34,253 nt of DNA from an uncultured Flavobacteriales bacterium (GTDB lineage: Bacteria > Bacteroidota > Bacteroidia > Flavobacteriales_D > Crocinitomicaceae). Below are positions 1-8,368 of the stretch, one piece after another; within the stretch, counting starts at the first letter, position 1; each line of letters starts with the position of its first letter. The position numbers and the translations under genes are program-made. The DNA is taken from the NCBI GenBank assembly GCA_905478665.1, contig CAJQJL010000096.1, positions 1 through 34,253 of the forward strand, written 5' to 3'. The notes under the pieces are model-generated. The model worked only from the letters and a program-made list of their open reading frames with translations, had not been told where the DNA came from and ran no database searches.

Positions 1-28
1 TATAACACTTAGCGTTCTAAGCGGGGTG

Positions 29-59
29 CAAAGATAAGCACTCTACTTTTATTATCAAC
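29..59 (-). promoter_or_regulatory. Leftward Bacteroidota-type promoter for a gene beyond the left edge
   Basis: Read on the minus strand, a TATCTTTG element (29-36) matches the Bacteroidota -7 consensus TAnnTTTG exactly. A GTTG (56-59) lies exactly 19 nt upstream, matching the expected -33 TTG spacing. Transcription would start near position 22-26 and run out of the window to the left, so the gene it serves is not visible. The rest of 1-147 is T-rich and shows no gene. Confidence 0.65.
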
Positions 60-147
60 TATCTTTTTTAATCTTTTTTTGACTTTTTTAGACCAACTCA
101 CTTAACTCACTGATAAAAAATAGGTTATAACAGATTAAAATCTACAC

Positions 148-1122
148 CTATCCCATTGTTCTCAGATTATGCAACATTTTAAGCTTTGAAAGATCTGGAA
201 CAGCTTGAATTTTGACAGCTGCATCTATGGGAAGAATTACTAAATCGTCTCCTCGCGCTCCAATCATACAGTTTGATTTACCTTCTAATAACTGCTCTAC
301 TGAAAACGCTCCCATTCGAGTAGCTAACATTCGATCAAAGGCTGATGGACTACCTCCTCGCTGGATGTGTCCAAGGATTGAATACCGCAATGTATATTCT
401 TTCATGTGTGGAGACACTTTATTCATGATCTCCCTTGCTCCACCACCGTCGTCGCCTTCCGCAACAATAACAATAGAACTTCTTCTTCCTTTATTTTGTT
501 CCTTTAAATCATTTGCCACGGCAAGAATATCAGTATGCTCTTCTGGAATCAACACTGATTCTGCACCAGATGCAATTGCCGAATTGAGCGCAATAAATCC
601 TGCATTGCGACCCATCACCTCAACAAAGAACACACGATGGTGACTTCCTGCAGTGTCTCTAATCTTGTCCACAGCATCAATTACTGTGTTCAGCGCCGTA
701 TCATACCCTATAGTATGGTCTGTTCCAGAAATATCATTGTCTATTGTTCCTGGAATTCCGATTACAGGAATGTTCATTTCCTTCGATAAAATATTTGCTC
801 CCAAAAAGGTTCCGTCACCACCTATACATATAAGGGCTTCTATTTTGTTTTCCTTTAAATTGATGATCGCACGCTTTCGGCCATCAACTGTTCTAAACTC
901 CTCACATCTTGCAGTTCCCAAAACAGTACCTCCCCGATGTATTATATTATCTACATCAGTAAATCCCAATTCCTGAAAACGATTTTCCATCATTCCTTGG
1001 TATCCATCAAAATATCCAACGGGTACAATCCCTTTATTAAGGCAATATTTCGTTATTGAACGTACACAAGCATTCATTCCGGGTGCGTCACCACCAGATG
1101 TGATTAAAGCGATTCTTTTCAT
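148..1122 (-). CDS. pfkA: ATP-dependent 6-phosphofructokinase
   Basis: Catalyses the committed step of glycolysis, fructose 6-phosphate + ATP to fructose 1,6-bisphosphate, in the cytoplasm. The 324 residues match the usual length of bacterial PfkA. The N-terminal SGGDAPGMN motif (9-17) and GGDGT (101-105) form the nucleotide site. PGTIDND (124-130) carries the catalytic Asp128, and MGRNAGF is the substrate loop. Both residues that separate ATP- from pyrophosphate-dependent enzymes are Gly (the Gly of GGDG and the Gly of PGTIDND), which predicts ATP use. The ATG start at 1122 gives the standard beginning. The gene is transcribed alone, divergently from the sigma factor gene with 74 nt between them. 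I found no clear promoter element in that gap. Confidence 0.96.
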   Translation of the reverse strand: MKRIALITSGGDAPGMNACVRSITKYCLNKGIVPVGYFDGYQGMMENRFQELGFTDVDNIIHRGGTVLGTARCEEFRTVDGRKRAIINLKENKIEALICIGGDGTFLGANILSKEMNIPVIGIPGTIDNDISGTDHTIGYDTALNTVIDAVDKIRDTAGSHHRVFFVEVMGRNAGFIALNSAIASGAESVLIPEEHTDILAVANDLKEQNKGRRSSIVIVAEGDDGGGAREIMNKVSPHMKEYTLRYSILGHIQRGGSPSAFDRMLATRMGAFSVEQLLEGKSNCMIGARGDDLVILPIDAAVKIQAVPDLSKLKMLHNLRTMG

Positions 1123-1196
1123 AACCTAAATTTAATCAAACTAACTATTTAGAGATATATTTATGGAAAAGTTAAAAACACGCATCTAACAATAGA

Positions 1197-1772
1197 ATGC
1201 TTCTAGGGAGACGAGACACATATAAATCGCACAGCGACGAACAATTGCTTTCAGCATATAAGATAAAACAATCCTCTAAAATAATTGGAGAGCTGTATAT
1301 ACGCTACGGACATTTGGTTTTTGGAACAGCGATGAAATATACTAAAAACAAAGTCGACGCTGAAGACATCACCATGGTGATCTTTGAAAAATTGCCAAAG
1401 AAGATCATATCACATGAGATTCAAAGCTTTAAAAGCTGGTTATATATGGTGACAAAGAATGAGTGTCTTATGCTATTTAGAAAAAAGGGCAACATCACAA
1501 TGGAGCTTAAACGTGAACTTGAAAGTGAAGACACCTTAGAGCAGAAAAAAAATGAAGAGATACAAATAAACCTTCTGGAAGATGCCATTGAAACATTAAA
1601 GGAAGAACAGAAAAAATGTATCAAGCTTTTCTATCTGGAATACAAATCATATCACGAGATAGCTGAGTTACTTTATATGGATTTGAAGAAAGTAAAAAGT
1701 GCCATTCAAAATGGCAAACGGAATTTGAAAATAAATTTAGAGGGGAGAAATGAATTTAAATCGATTACATAA
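1197..1772 (+). CDS. RNA polymerase ECF-type sigma factor
   Basis: A 191-residue sigma-70 family protein of the extracytoplasmic function type, which directs RNA polymerase to a regulon of its own. Region 2 is visible around residues 33-75 (LYIRYGHLVFG, then AEDITMVIFEKL and KSWLYMVTKNE). Region 4 is at about 130-178 (LKEEQKKCIKLFYLE, then YHEIAELLYMDLKKVKSAIQNGKRNLK with its helix-turn-helix). Its last 23 nt overlap the start of the following membrane protein gene, as is common for sigma/anti-sigma pairs and suggests translational coupling. The family call is firm; the regulon is unknown, though the downstream envelope-type genes are the obvious candidates. Confidence 0.9.
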   Translation: MLLGRRDTYKSHSDEQLLSAYKIKQSSKIIGELYIRYGHLVFGTAMKYTKNKVDAEDITMVIFEKLPKKIISHEIQSFKSWLYMVTKNECLMLFRKKGNITMELKRELESEDTLEQKKNEEIQINLLEDAIETLKEEQKKCIKLFYLEYKSYHEIAELLYMDLKKVKSAIQNGKRNLKINLEGRNEFKSIT

Positions 1773-2853
1773 CATCTTTGGCAAACGCCGAAGGATTGAT
1801 CGAGAGGACATAGAAAACTATGGACGATCGTCTGATCCTGAGGTTCGAAATGCTATTGAGCAAAAAGCCGCAGCAGATGATTTTGGTACGGACGCCTTAG
1901 AAGGATGGGAGCAACTGGGATACAACACCTCATCTCTTGCCGCATTGGATAAAAAATTTATACCAAAATCTACTATTGGTTGGTATGTGCTAGGGGGGTC
2001 TCTTATTATAGGAACCATCGCTGCAATTATTGTTGTAACGAATGTTTCCGAACCATCCACAGAAGTAGCGGCTACGGAGTCAACTCCAACGGAATTTGTT
2101 ACCGAACTAATGGAAGACCAACAAATAACATTGGACGAATCTGATGTTCATCTTCCTGATCCTATTGAGCAAATGAATGATGCTCCTAAACAAAATCAAG
2201 TTCAGCCAGACGCCATTAAGCAAGACTTTCATGAAATGCAAGTTATCCGGACGGAAGAACCTCCGATGGAAATTGCGGAACTTCCAATCATTGACATTGA
2301 TATAGATAAACCGAAAGACCAAACCATTCTTCGTGCACATGAATTCGCTAAAGAGATTTATCTACACGACTTGAAACTTGTCGACTACAGCAGTTACAGA
2401 ACTGCTCCACAAGTTAAAACGAGACAAATGGTTCTTACTGGGACGCCTGCAAACATGGAGGATAAAGAATCTGCAGCATTTGACCCAACGTGGAAAGATG
2501 TGGATGTTCCCTACATGGAATACATCAAGAAAACCATAAGCATTTTTGGTCGTGGAAATTATAAGAAGGCACTCTCACGATTCGAAACGGTTCTTGCTAC
2601 ATACGATATGGACATTAATGCAAACTTTTATGCTGGTGTTTGCCTCTTTAACTTAGATGAACATAAGTTAGCCATTACTCACTTCGACGCATGCTTGAAT
2701 GGTCCATACTCAAATTTTGATGAGGAATCCATCTGGATGAAGGCACTTAGTTATGAATATCTAGGGGAAAAATCAGAAGCTAAAAAGCTTTTCAAAACCA
2801 TTCTTGATGCGAACGGATTTTACGCAAGACAGGCAGAGGAAAAATTGAAATAA
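1750..2853 (+). CDS. Single-pass membrane protein with C-terminal TPR, probable anti-sigma partner
   Basis: A 367-residue protein with three parts. The cytoplasmic N-terminus (1-70) is a short acidic/helical stretch with a DFGTDALEGWE motif. This resembles the 'IE.KA..D.F..DALEGW' segment found at the front of many Bacteroidota membrane proteins encoded beside ECF sigma factors. One transmembrane helix (about 76-98) follows, then a long low-complexity periplasmic linker and a C-terminal TPR-like region (about 258-367, with NYKKALSRFETVL and HKLAITHFDACL). By position and topology it probably binds the upstream sigma factor and senses an envelope state through the periplasmic TPRs. That role is inferred. 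It overlaps the sigma gene by 23 nt. There is no classic zinc-binding anti-sigma motif. Confidence 0.72.
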   Translation: MNLNRLHNIFGKRRRIDREDIENYGRSSDPEVRNAIEQKAAADDFGTDALEGWEQLGYNTSSLAALDKKFIPKSTIGWYVLGGSLIIGTIAAIIVVTNVSEPSTEVAATESTPTEFVTELMEDQQITLDESDVHLPDPIEQMNDAPKQNQVQPDAIKQDFHEMQVIRTEEPPMEIAELPIIDIDIDKPKDQTILRAHEFAKEIYLHDLKLVDYSSYRTAPQVKTRQMVLTGTPANMEDKESAAFDPTWKDVDVPYMEYIKKTISIFGRGNYKKALSRFETVLATYDMDINANFYAGVCLFNLDEHKLAITHFDACLNGPYSNFDEESIWMKALSYEYLGEKSEAKKLFKTILDANGFYARQAEEKLK

Positions 2854-2919
2854 CAAAGCAGCAAACATTCTTGTTACCAAGCTATTTTTTCGCGTTATTG
2901 TATAGAATTAAATCGGCTA

Positions 2920-4380
2920 ATGCGAAATTGGGTTGGATATTTTGTTTTATGTGTTGCGCTATTAAGTATCGCTTCAGATAAAAACAGTGTAGGAGATCAA
3001 CAAAAAGATCTTTCCGTATTCAAAGATGTTCTACTAAGTAAGGAAGGTCGACTAGACATACATACGGACGAAGCCGAAATATTTGATGCTTTAAAAGACT
3101 TAGAAAAAGAGTTCGCAACTGAACAATCACTCTTAGATCAATTTAAACTTTACGCAGCAACGCTTTCCAAAATTCAATGCGGGCATACACAGATTCATCC
3201 AAACAAAGAAGTCTTTAGAGAATGGCTTGCTTCACGAAATTCCCTTCCCATTGACATGTATTTTATTGGCAAAAAGCTTGTTGTTAATAAACTTGAGTCA
3301 ATCGACTACCCATACATGAATGAGGGGAAGAATGCCTATGAACGAAATAAGAAAATTCAAGCTGGCTCAGAAATCCTAACCCTCGATCACAAAACAATAG
3401 AAGAGATCATGCAAAAAATAGGTCACTTCCTTTCATCGGATGAAAACGGAATTGACTTCAAATATTTCCAAGCGGAACAAATGTTTGATTTTTACAGACA
3501 TCTAGGCTCGCCTTTTACGAAAGATTCTATTCATATAAGCTACGTCTTCGAAAGTGATACGAATGAGATCTACATGCAGCCTGGGGTAGCACCTGTGAGA
3601 ACCATGAATCAACGATTACGCCGCGGCGCCTATTTATTCAAGCAGAATGAGGAAAACATGGGCGAATTTAAGATTGTCCAACAGTGCGGCTATTTCCGGT
3701 TTTATTCATTTAAATCTTCCTATGGGAAAAAATTCGATTTATTTCTGGAACAGTCATTTGAAAAAATTAAATCAAAAAAGGTAAAAAAACTCATCATCGA
3801 TTTGCGCGGAAACACGGGAGGTGCAATGCAATATTCATTTATGCGATACATTGTAGGTGAGGATGTCTCATTGGGAAGGTATGTTGTTGAGAAGCCTAAA
3901 ATGGGTGTTGAAAATCGTCATATTAATAAGCTTTCACCCGACTATTTCAAGCATAAGCGTGCTAGCAAGATGCAAAAACGATTGCAACGAAAGGAAGTAT
4001 TTGATAACGGTACAATTAAAACAAAGCCTGTTCAAGAACGCTTGATTTTTGATGGTGAGATCGTCGTTATTACAGATGAAGGAACATTTTCATCTGCCGC
4101 AATTCTGGCGTGTCATTTAAAAACATTGGCAAATGCGAAGATCATTGGAAGAACAGCTGGAGGAAGTTTCTACATTGGTAATGCAGGAACCTTAATTCTG
4201 GAATTGCCCAAATCGAAACTAAAGATGTTTGTAAATCCAAATACCTTCTACTCTCATTTGGAACTTGCTGAAGATCCTTTCATCATCAAACAACCTGATC
4301 TCGTACTAAACCCATTGATCTTAGATAAGAAAAAGCGGGATGCCTATTACTTTAAGCAGGCAAAAAACACCTTTAAATAG
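2920..4380 (+). CDS. S41 (C-terminal processing/tricorn-like) family serine peptidase, secreted
   Basis: A 486-residue protein with an N-terminal signal or anchor segment (about 5-19, GYFVLCVALLSIAS) and an S41 peptidase core. LIIDLRGNTGG (about 290-300) is the family's substrate-binding strand. EGTFSSAA (about 387-394) contains the probable nucleophile Ser392, followed by GRTAGGSF (about 408-415). No PDZ domain is evident between the signal segment and the core; the preceding part (40-250) looks like the helical tail-interaction region of tricorn-type members. It probably cleaves proteins in the periplasm or outside the cell; the substrate is unknown. It lies 66 nt after the TPR gene on the same strand and may belong to the sigma factor operon. 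Confidence 0.85.
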   Translation: MRNWVGYFVLCVALLSIASDKNSVGDQQKDLSVFKDVLLSKEGRLDIHTDEAEIFDALKDLEKEFATEQSLLDQFKLYAATLSKIQCGHTQIHPNKEVFREWLASRNSLPIDMYFIGKKLVVNKLESIDYPYMNEGKNAYERNKKIQAGSEILTLDHKTIEEIMQKIGHFLSSDENGIDFKYFQAEQMFDFYRHLGSPFTKDSIHISYVFESDTNEIYMQPGVAPVRTMNQRLRRGAYLFKQNEENMGEFKIVQQCGYFRFYSFKSSYGKKFDLFLEQSFEKIKSKKVKKLIIDLRGNTGGAMQYSFMRYIVGEDVSLGRYVVEKPKMGVENRHINKLSPDYFKHKRASKMQKRLQRKEVFDNGTIKTKPVQERLIFDGEIVVITDEGTFSSAAILACHLKTLANAKIIGRTAGGSFYIGNAGTLILELPKSKLKMFVNPNTFYSHLELAEDPFIIKQPDLVLNPLILDKKKRDAYYFKQAKNTFK

Positions 4381-4423
4381 AATTTCTTTTGTAGATTTAT
4401 TCACAGAATCAAATCTCACTGAA

Positions 4424-5224
4424 ATGAGCACTCGACTACTATATTTTGGACTTCTATTGCCTTTATTTTTTTCATGTAGTGAAGAACCTGTTGTAACTGA
4501 CGAAATCATAGTCAATCAAGTAGAGGCTGTTATTCCAGAAGAAGACACCTTTGATTACGACACCTTAAAAGGAATGTATATTGGTGACTTTGGAGGAAGT
4601 GACATTCGACTTATTCTCAATTATGTTAGTCAAAAGAAGGCTATTGGCTATGACATTCATAAAGGGCTGCAAAGAAACCTTAACGGTAATGTAACTCGAA
4701 GTGGTGACTCAGTTTACATTGTTTTAAACGAGCCTGGAGATAACGAGTTTGATGGTGTTTTTACGCTTAGCTTTGTTGGTAACGGTTTTACTCCTACAGG
4801 TGTGTGGGAATCAAATAGCGGTAAAATTCCCAAGCAGAATTTCAAACTTTCCAAAATGATCAAGCCTGATCTTAAGGATGATGATGAAATCAATTTCGCG
4901 AATTTTGCAGATCATTTTGGATATCTTTCCGACAGTATTGGTGACTATCAGTTTAAAGATGATGGTCTTTGTATTTTTGAATACTATCCTAAATCGGTCA
5001 AAGATGATAACGAAGGAAACGAATACACTGAAGCCAGAGTGGAACAACTTATTGAAGTAAGGGGAACGTGGTCATTAAATGATAAAGAGGTTACGATAGA
5101 TTGGCAACCCAACAAGGTCTTTCAAGGTCGAAAAATGATTCTTGAAATCGTTGAAACTGAATGGGGAGAAATAACGCTTGAAGGCGACAATCACGAATTT
5201 TACAATCATTACTACGGCCCTTGA
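4424..5224 (+). CDS. Lipoprotein of unknown function
   Basis: A 266-residue protein. I place the start at the ATG at 4424 rather than an upstream in-frame ATG at 4340. From 4424 the protein opens with a good lipoprotein signal, MSTRLLYFGLLLPLFFSC, giving lipidated Cys18. The longer version would bury this and overlap the peptidase gene by 41 nt. The mature part has an acidic linker and then a beta-strand-rich stretch (GMYIGDFGGSDIRLIL, then VFTLSFVGNGFTPTGVW), followed by a second half with a WSLNDKEVTIDW segment. I recognise no family. Neighbours suggest an envelope protein co-transcribed with the S41 peptidase upstream (43 nt gap) and the membrane protein downstream (2 nt gap). Confidence 0.75.
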   Translation: MSTRLLYFGLLLPLFFSCSEEPVVTDEIIVNQVEAVIPEEDTFDYDTLKGMYIGDFGGSDIRLILNYVSQKKAIGYDIHKGLQRNLNGNVTRSGDSVYIVLNEPGDNEFDGVFTLSFVGNGFTPTGVWESNSGKIPKQNFKLSKMIKPDLKDDDEINFANFADHFGYLSDSIGDYQFKDDGLCIFEYYPKSVKDDNEGNEYTEARVEQLIEVRGTWSLNDKEVTIDWQPNKVFQGRKMILEIVETEWGEITLEGDNHEFYNHYYGP

Positions 5225-5226
5225 GA

Positions 5227-5883
5227 ATGAAGTATATTCTAAGAAGCATTCTGAATATTCTCGCTTTCATTGCGATTGCCTACGCTTCTTATCTTCTCAT
5301 ATTACTTTCACTACCATACATTCATTTTGAACGTGACGTTGATTTCCTTTCAACTAAACAGCTCATTTATCATATTCGTACTTGGCGCATTAGTTTCTAC
5401 GTCCACGTATTTACCAGCCCACTGATAATCGTTGCGGGCTTGTTTCAATTCAGTCGCTGGATTATGAACCAATACCCTAAAATTCATCGGACATCAGGAT
5501 ACATTTATATAATTGTATTGCTCCTTATCAGTGGTCCCGCAGCATTCATTATGTCACTGTACGCCAGCGGAGGATATGTCGCTCAGATTAGCTTCGTAAC
5601 TCTTTCTCTTCTTTGGATTCTCTTTACCTATATCGCTCTTCGAAAAATTAAAAACTATGATTACATGGCGCATGTGAAATGGAATATGCGCAGTTTCGCG
5701 TTGACGCTCTCAGCAGTTACCTTGCGGTTTTACGCCTATATTTTTGATGTCCTGAATGTGGATCTAGGTCCTAGAGAGACTTATATCCTTTTGGCGTATA
5801 TGAGCTGGATTCCGAATCTGCTCTTTGTAGAGCTCATGATTTATTGGAAATACCCTCAATACTTACTGAAAAATAAAATCTAG
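5227..5883 (+). CDS. DUF2306-like multi-pass membrane protein
   Basis: A 218-residue integral membrane protein with about six hydrophobic helices (for example 4-29, 57-76, 88-107, 113-134 and 185-203). The HRTSGYIYI stretch after the second helix and the overall pattern resemble the DUF2306 family of predicted inner-membrane proteins of unknown function. The ATG at 5227 is preferred over an in-frame TTG at 5221, because the TTG overlaps the stop codon of the lipoprotein gene (5222-5224). From the ATG the gap is 2 nt, which implies coupled translation. Its stop codon overlaps the stop codon of the convergent lipoprotein gene in a CTAG palindrome at 5880-5883. Confidence 0.7.
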   Translation: MKYILRSILNILAFIAIAYASYLLILLSLPYIHFERDVDFLSTKQLIYHIRTWRISFYVHVFTSPLIIVAGLFQFSRWIMNQYPKIHRTSGYIYIIVLLLISGPAAFIMSLYASGGYVAQISFVTLSLLWILFTYIALRKIKNYDYMAHVKWNMRSFALTLSAVTLRFYAYIFDVLNVDLGPRETYILLAYMSWIPNLLFVELMIYWKYPQYLLKNKI

Positions 5884-7031
5884 TTAGCGCTTGCGAGGTC
5901 TTTGATCTCTTCTTGAACAATCTTCCCACTCTTCGTAACCTTAAACTTTGTAGATCCAACAACCTTAGATGATGTCATAGGGTTCTCGTAGTATCCATAA
6001 TCGTCTGGATCCTTCTCATAAATTGGTTCAACCAATGAAACATCAATCGTCATGTTCTTATTCAGTGTTGCGACCCAAATTGGTTCAGACAAATTCTCTC
6101 TACCGCCTATTTCCTTTTTATCGATCAACTTTCCTTCATGCGTAAATGTTGCCATTCTATAAGTTAAAGGAGCAAACTCACCCATAAATTCATCTTTCAC
6201 GATATAAACGACTGCAACGAAATTTTCATTTTCATAAGGGCGAGCATAATAATAAAACCCTTTACTCACTTCACGTGAAAACTCTTCGTCACGCATTTCA
6301 GCGATGTACTTCTCGTAGTCATACGGTATGTATTTTAATCCTTGAAGTTCTTTCTCATTAACCGATGTCTTTAATTCCAGCGGCATTCCCATCACTGCGA
6401 ACTGCTTCTTGAACTGCAGCCAGAACAAATTTTCGGCATCCGACATTCCACGCAAACCTTTTTCAATAGCTTGTTTATAACGATACGTGTCTCTGAATTT
6501 CTCGAGGTCTTTATCTTTTGAAATGTGATCTAAATTGTTGTATCCCGCTTGTAAAGCATATTCCAAATATTGACCAGCCATTTCATTCTTCTCTTGAAGC
6601 GCGTATAAACATGACTTATTGTAAAGAATTTTTGAGAAGGGTTCGTAATCCAATTGTTCTGCTACTCCAAAAGCCAGCAGAGCAGATGAAAATTCTCGCT
6701 CGTCCATGTAGACATTCCCCAATTCGAAATAGGCCTTCGCCGACGGTTCTTTCAGAATAGATTTTCTCAAATAAAAGTCCGCGCTATCCAGATCTTTCTC
6801 ATTTCTATAGGCATTCAAGCCTTTCAGAAAAAGTTCGTTTGCTTCTTGGACAGATTTATCCTCGTTCTCCAGAAAAGCAAGAATCATATTCCCTTTGAAT
6901 AGGTCGTTTTCAGTTAAAATTACAGGGATTCGTTCTGTTTCTGTTGTTGAATTAATGATCGCAGCTGGATCGCCACAACTTCCCAAAAGAATCGCGCAAC
7001 TACACGTCATCAGATAAATAGCCTTCTTCAT
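5880..7031 (-). CDS. TPR-containing lipoprotein
   Basis: A 383-residue protein starting with a lipoprotein signal peptide (LLGSC, lipidated Cys19). Residues about 65-195 form TPR-like helical repeats (DSADFYLRKSILKEPSAKAY, then FSSALLAFGVAEQLDYEP and QYLEYALQAGY). The C-terminal half (about 220-383) is beta-rich with no family I recognise; it includes a stretch of aromatic and acidic residues (GFYYYARPYENENFVAVVY). Probably attached to the outer membrane or periplasmic face, with the TPRs binding a partner. It lies 63 nt downstream of the hydroxyacyl-CoA dehydrogenase gene on the same strand, but nothing ties it to that pathway. Confidence 0.75.
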   Translation of the reverse strand: MKKAIYLMTCSCAILLGSCGDPAAIINSTTETERIPVILTENDLFKGNMILAFLENEDKSVQEANELFLKGLNAYRNEKDLDSADFYLRKSILKEPSAKAYFELGNVYMDEREFSSALLAFGVAEQLDYEPFSKILYNKSCLYALQEKNEMAGQYLEYALQAGYNNLDHISKDKDLEKFRDTYRYKQAIEKGLRGMSDAENLFWLQFKKQFAVMGMPLELKTSVNEKELQGLKYIPYDYEKYIAEMRDEEFSREVSKGFYYYARPYENENFVAVVYIVKDEFMGEFAPLTYRMATFTHEGKLIDKKEIGGRENLSEPIWVATLNKNMTIDVSLVEPIYEKDPDDYGYYENPMTSSKVVGSTKFKVTKSGKIVQEEIKDLASAN

Positions 7032-7094
7032 AATAGGTTATAAGTTTGTTTAAAAATAACGATAACTCCCTTATTTTCCATCATTTATTGAGGC

Positions 7095-8252
7095 CTATTC
7101 GAAAAACTTTTCGCCTTTCATCACCATCCTTCTCAACAATGGACTTGGTCGGTATCGATCCTCACCGTATTCATGAAACAATTCTTCCAATTTAGAAAGA
7201 ACGTTGTCCAATCCTAGTTCATCTGCCCAACTCAAAAGACCTTTCGGATAATTCACCCCTTTGGTCATTGCTAGGTCAATTGCTTCTTTGGACCCAATAT
7301 TCAAGAATAAAGCATCGACAGCTTCATTTACAAGCATAACAAGGATTCGTTCAAAAATCTGTTTTCCAAGTACTGGATCTTCGTTTGGAGAATTCTTAAT
7401 TGCATCTTCTGCATAATCATAATACCCACGTCCTGATTTGCGACCAAAGTATCCTGCCTCAGAATGTCTTTTTTGTGTAAACGATGGTTTGTATCTCGGA
7501 TCATAGTAGAATGCTGCGAACACGGTTTCGGTAACTGTGTAATTGACATCGTTACCAATGTAATCCATCAATGTGAATGGTCCCATTCGGAAACCACCAA
7601 TTGAAGTCATTGCCCAGTCAATCGTTGCGAAATCGGCTACACCTTCTTCATAAATCCGTAAAGCTTCTCCGTAAAATGGTCGTGCTACGCGGTTGACAAT
7701 GAACCCTGGGGTATCTTTGCATTCAACCGTAACCTTTCCCCAACCATCGATAAGTGCTTTTGCTCTAACTACAGTATCCGCTGATGTTTGAACCGCTGGA
7801 ATGATCTCCACGAGAGGCATCAGTGGTGCAGGGTTAAAGAAGTGAATTCCAATGATCTTTTCTGAATCTTCCAAAACAGCTCCAATGGATGCGATTGACA
7901 AAGAACTCGTGTTTGAAGCAAGAATACAATCATTTCCAGTAATCTGCTCCAATTGGGTAAACACCTTCGATTTTATTTCCAAATTTTCAAGAATGGCTTC
8001 TATCACAATTCCACAATCTGCAAAGTCATGAACATCTTTACTATATGTTATTCTCTGTTGAATTTGAATCGCTTCCTTTTCACTCACCCTTTCTTTCTCA
8101 ACAAGGCGATTCATAATTTTTTTAAGCTGTTCCCTAGATTTACTAAGAATCTGCTCGTTCAAATCAACGAGTACTACGTCGTGTCCATTTTGTGCAGCGA
8201 CCTGAACAATTCCTGAACCCATTGTTCCTGCACCTAAAACTCCTACTATCAT
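7095..8252 (-). CDS. paaH: 3-hydroxyacyl-CoA dehydrogenase (PaaH/Hbd type)
   Basis: A 385-residue NAD-dependent dehydrogenase oxidising a 3-hydroxyacyl-CoA to 3-oxoacyl-CoA. The N-terminal Rossmann domain shows GAGTMGSG (7-14) followed by an acidic residue at the end of the second strand (VLVDLN), as for NAD specificity. NTSSLSI and GIHFFNPAPLMPLVEI (with the catalytic His) are the usual active-site segments. TPGFIVNRV begins the first C-terminal 3HCDH helical domain. A second, shorter 3HCDH copy follows (about 305-385). The double C-terminal domain fits PaaH-like enzymes better than the roughly 285-residue Hbd enzymes. It sits 116 nt downstream of a PaaG homologue, supporting a role in phenylacetyl-CoA or related breakdown. 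The dehydrogenase call is firm; the exact substrate is inferred. Confidence 0.88.
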   Translation of the reverse strand: MIVGVLGAGTMGSGIVQVAAQNGHDVVLVDLNEQILSKSREQLKKIMNRLVEKERVSEKEAIQIQQRITYSKDVHDFADCGIVIEAILENLEIKSKVFTQLEQITGNDCILASNTSSLSIASIGAVLEDSEKIIGIHFFNPAPLMPLVEIIPAVQTSADTVVRAKALIDGWGKVTVECKDTPGFIVNRVARPFYGEALRIYEEGVADFATIDWAMTSIGGFRMGPFTLMDYIGNDVNYTVTETVFAAFYYDPRYKPSFTQKRHSEAGYFGRKSGRGYYDYAEDAIKNSPNEDPVLGKQIFERILVMLVNEAVDALFLNIGSKEAIDLAMTKGVNYPKGLLSWADELGLDNVLSKLEELFHEYGEDRYRPSPLLRRMVMKGEKFFE

Positions 8253-8368
8253 ATTTAATATTATTGTTTAAAGGTTCAAGGCTATAAGTACAAAGTTGTT
8301 GATTAATTCTAATCGACTTTAAACCTAACAATTCATCCTTTCTACCTCACGCTTTCTACTTTCACAAT

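Noticed and set aside
212-976. Two open frames on the + strand opposite pfkA (212-643, 653-976).
   Set aside because: They lie wholly antisense to a clearly conserved enzyme, have no family features, and are Ser/Pro/Ile-rich as expected from reverse-strand shadows.
1127-1134. TAAATTTA upstream of pfkA as a -7 element abutting the start codon.
   Set aside because: It lacks the final G and is a self-complementary AT word that is common by chance.
4340-4423. Longer version of the lipoprotein gene starting at 4340.
   Set aside because: It would overlap the peptidase gene and put 28 residues in front of a good lipoprotein signal peptide; the ATG at 4424 is better.
8291-8298. CAACTTTG (minus strand) as a -7 element for the paaH-like gene.
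   Set aside because: One mismatch in the key first T and no TTG at the expected distance; too weak to list.
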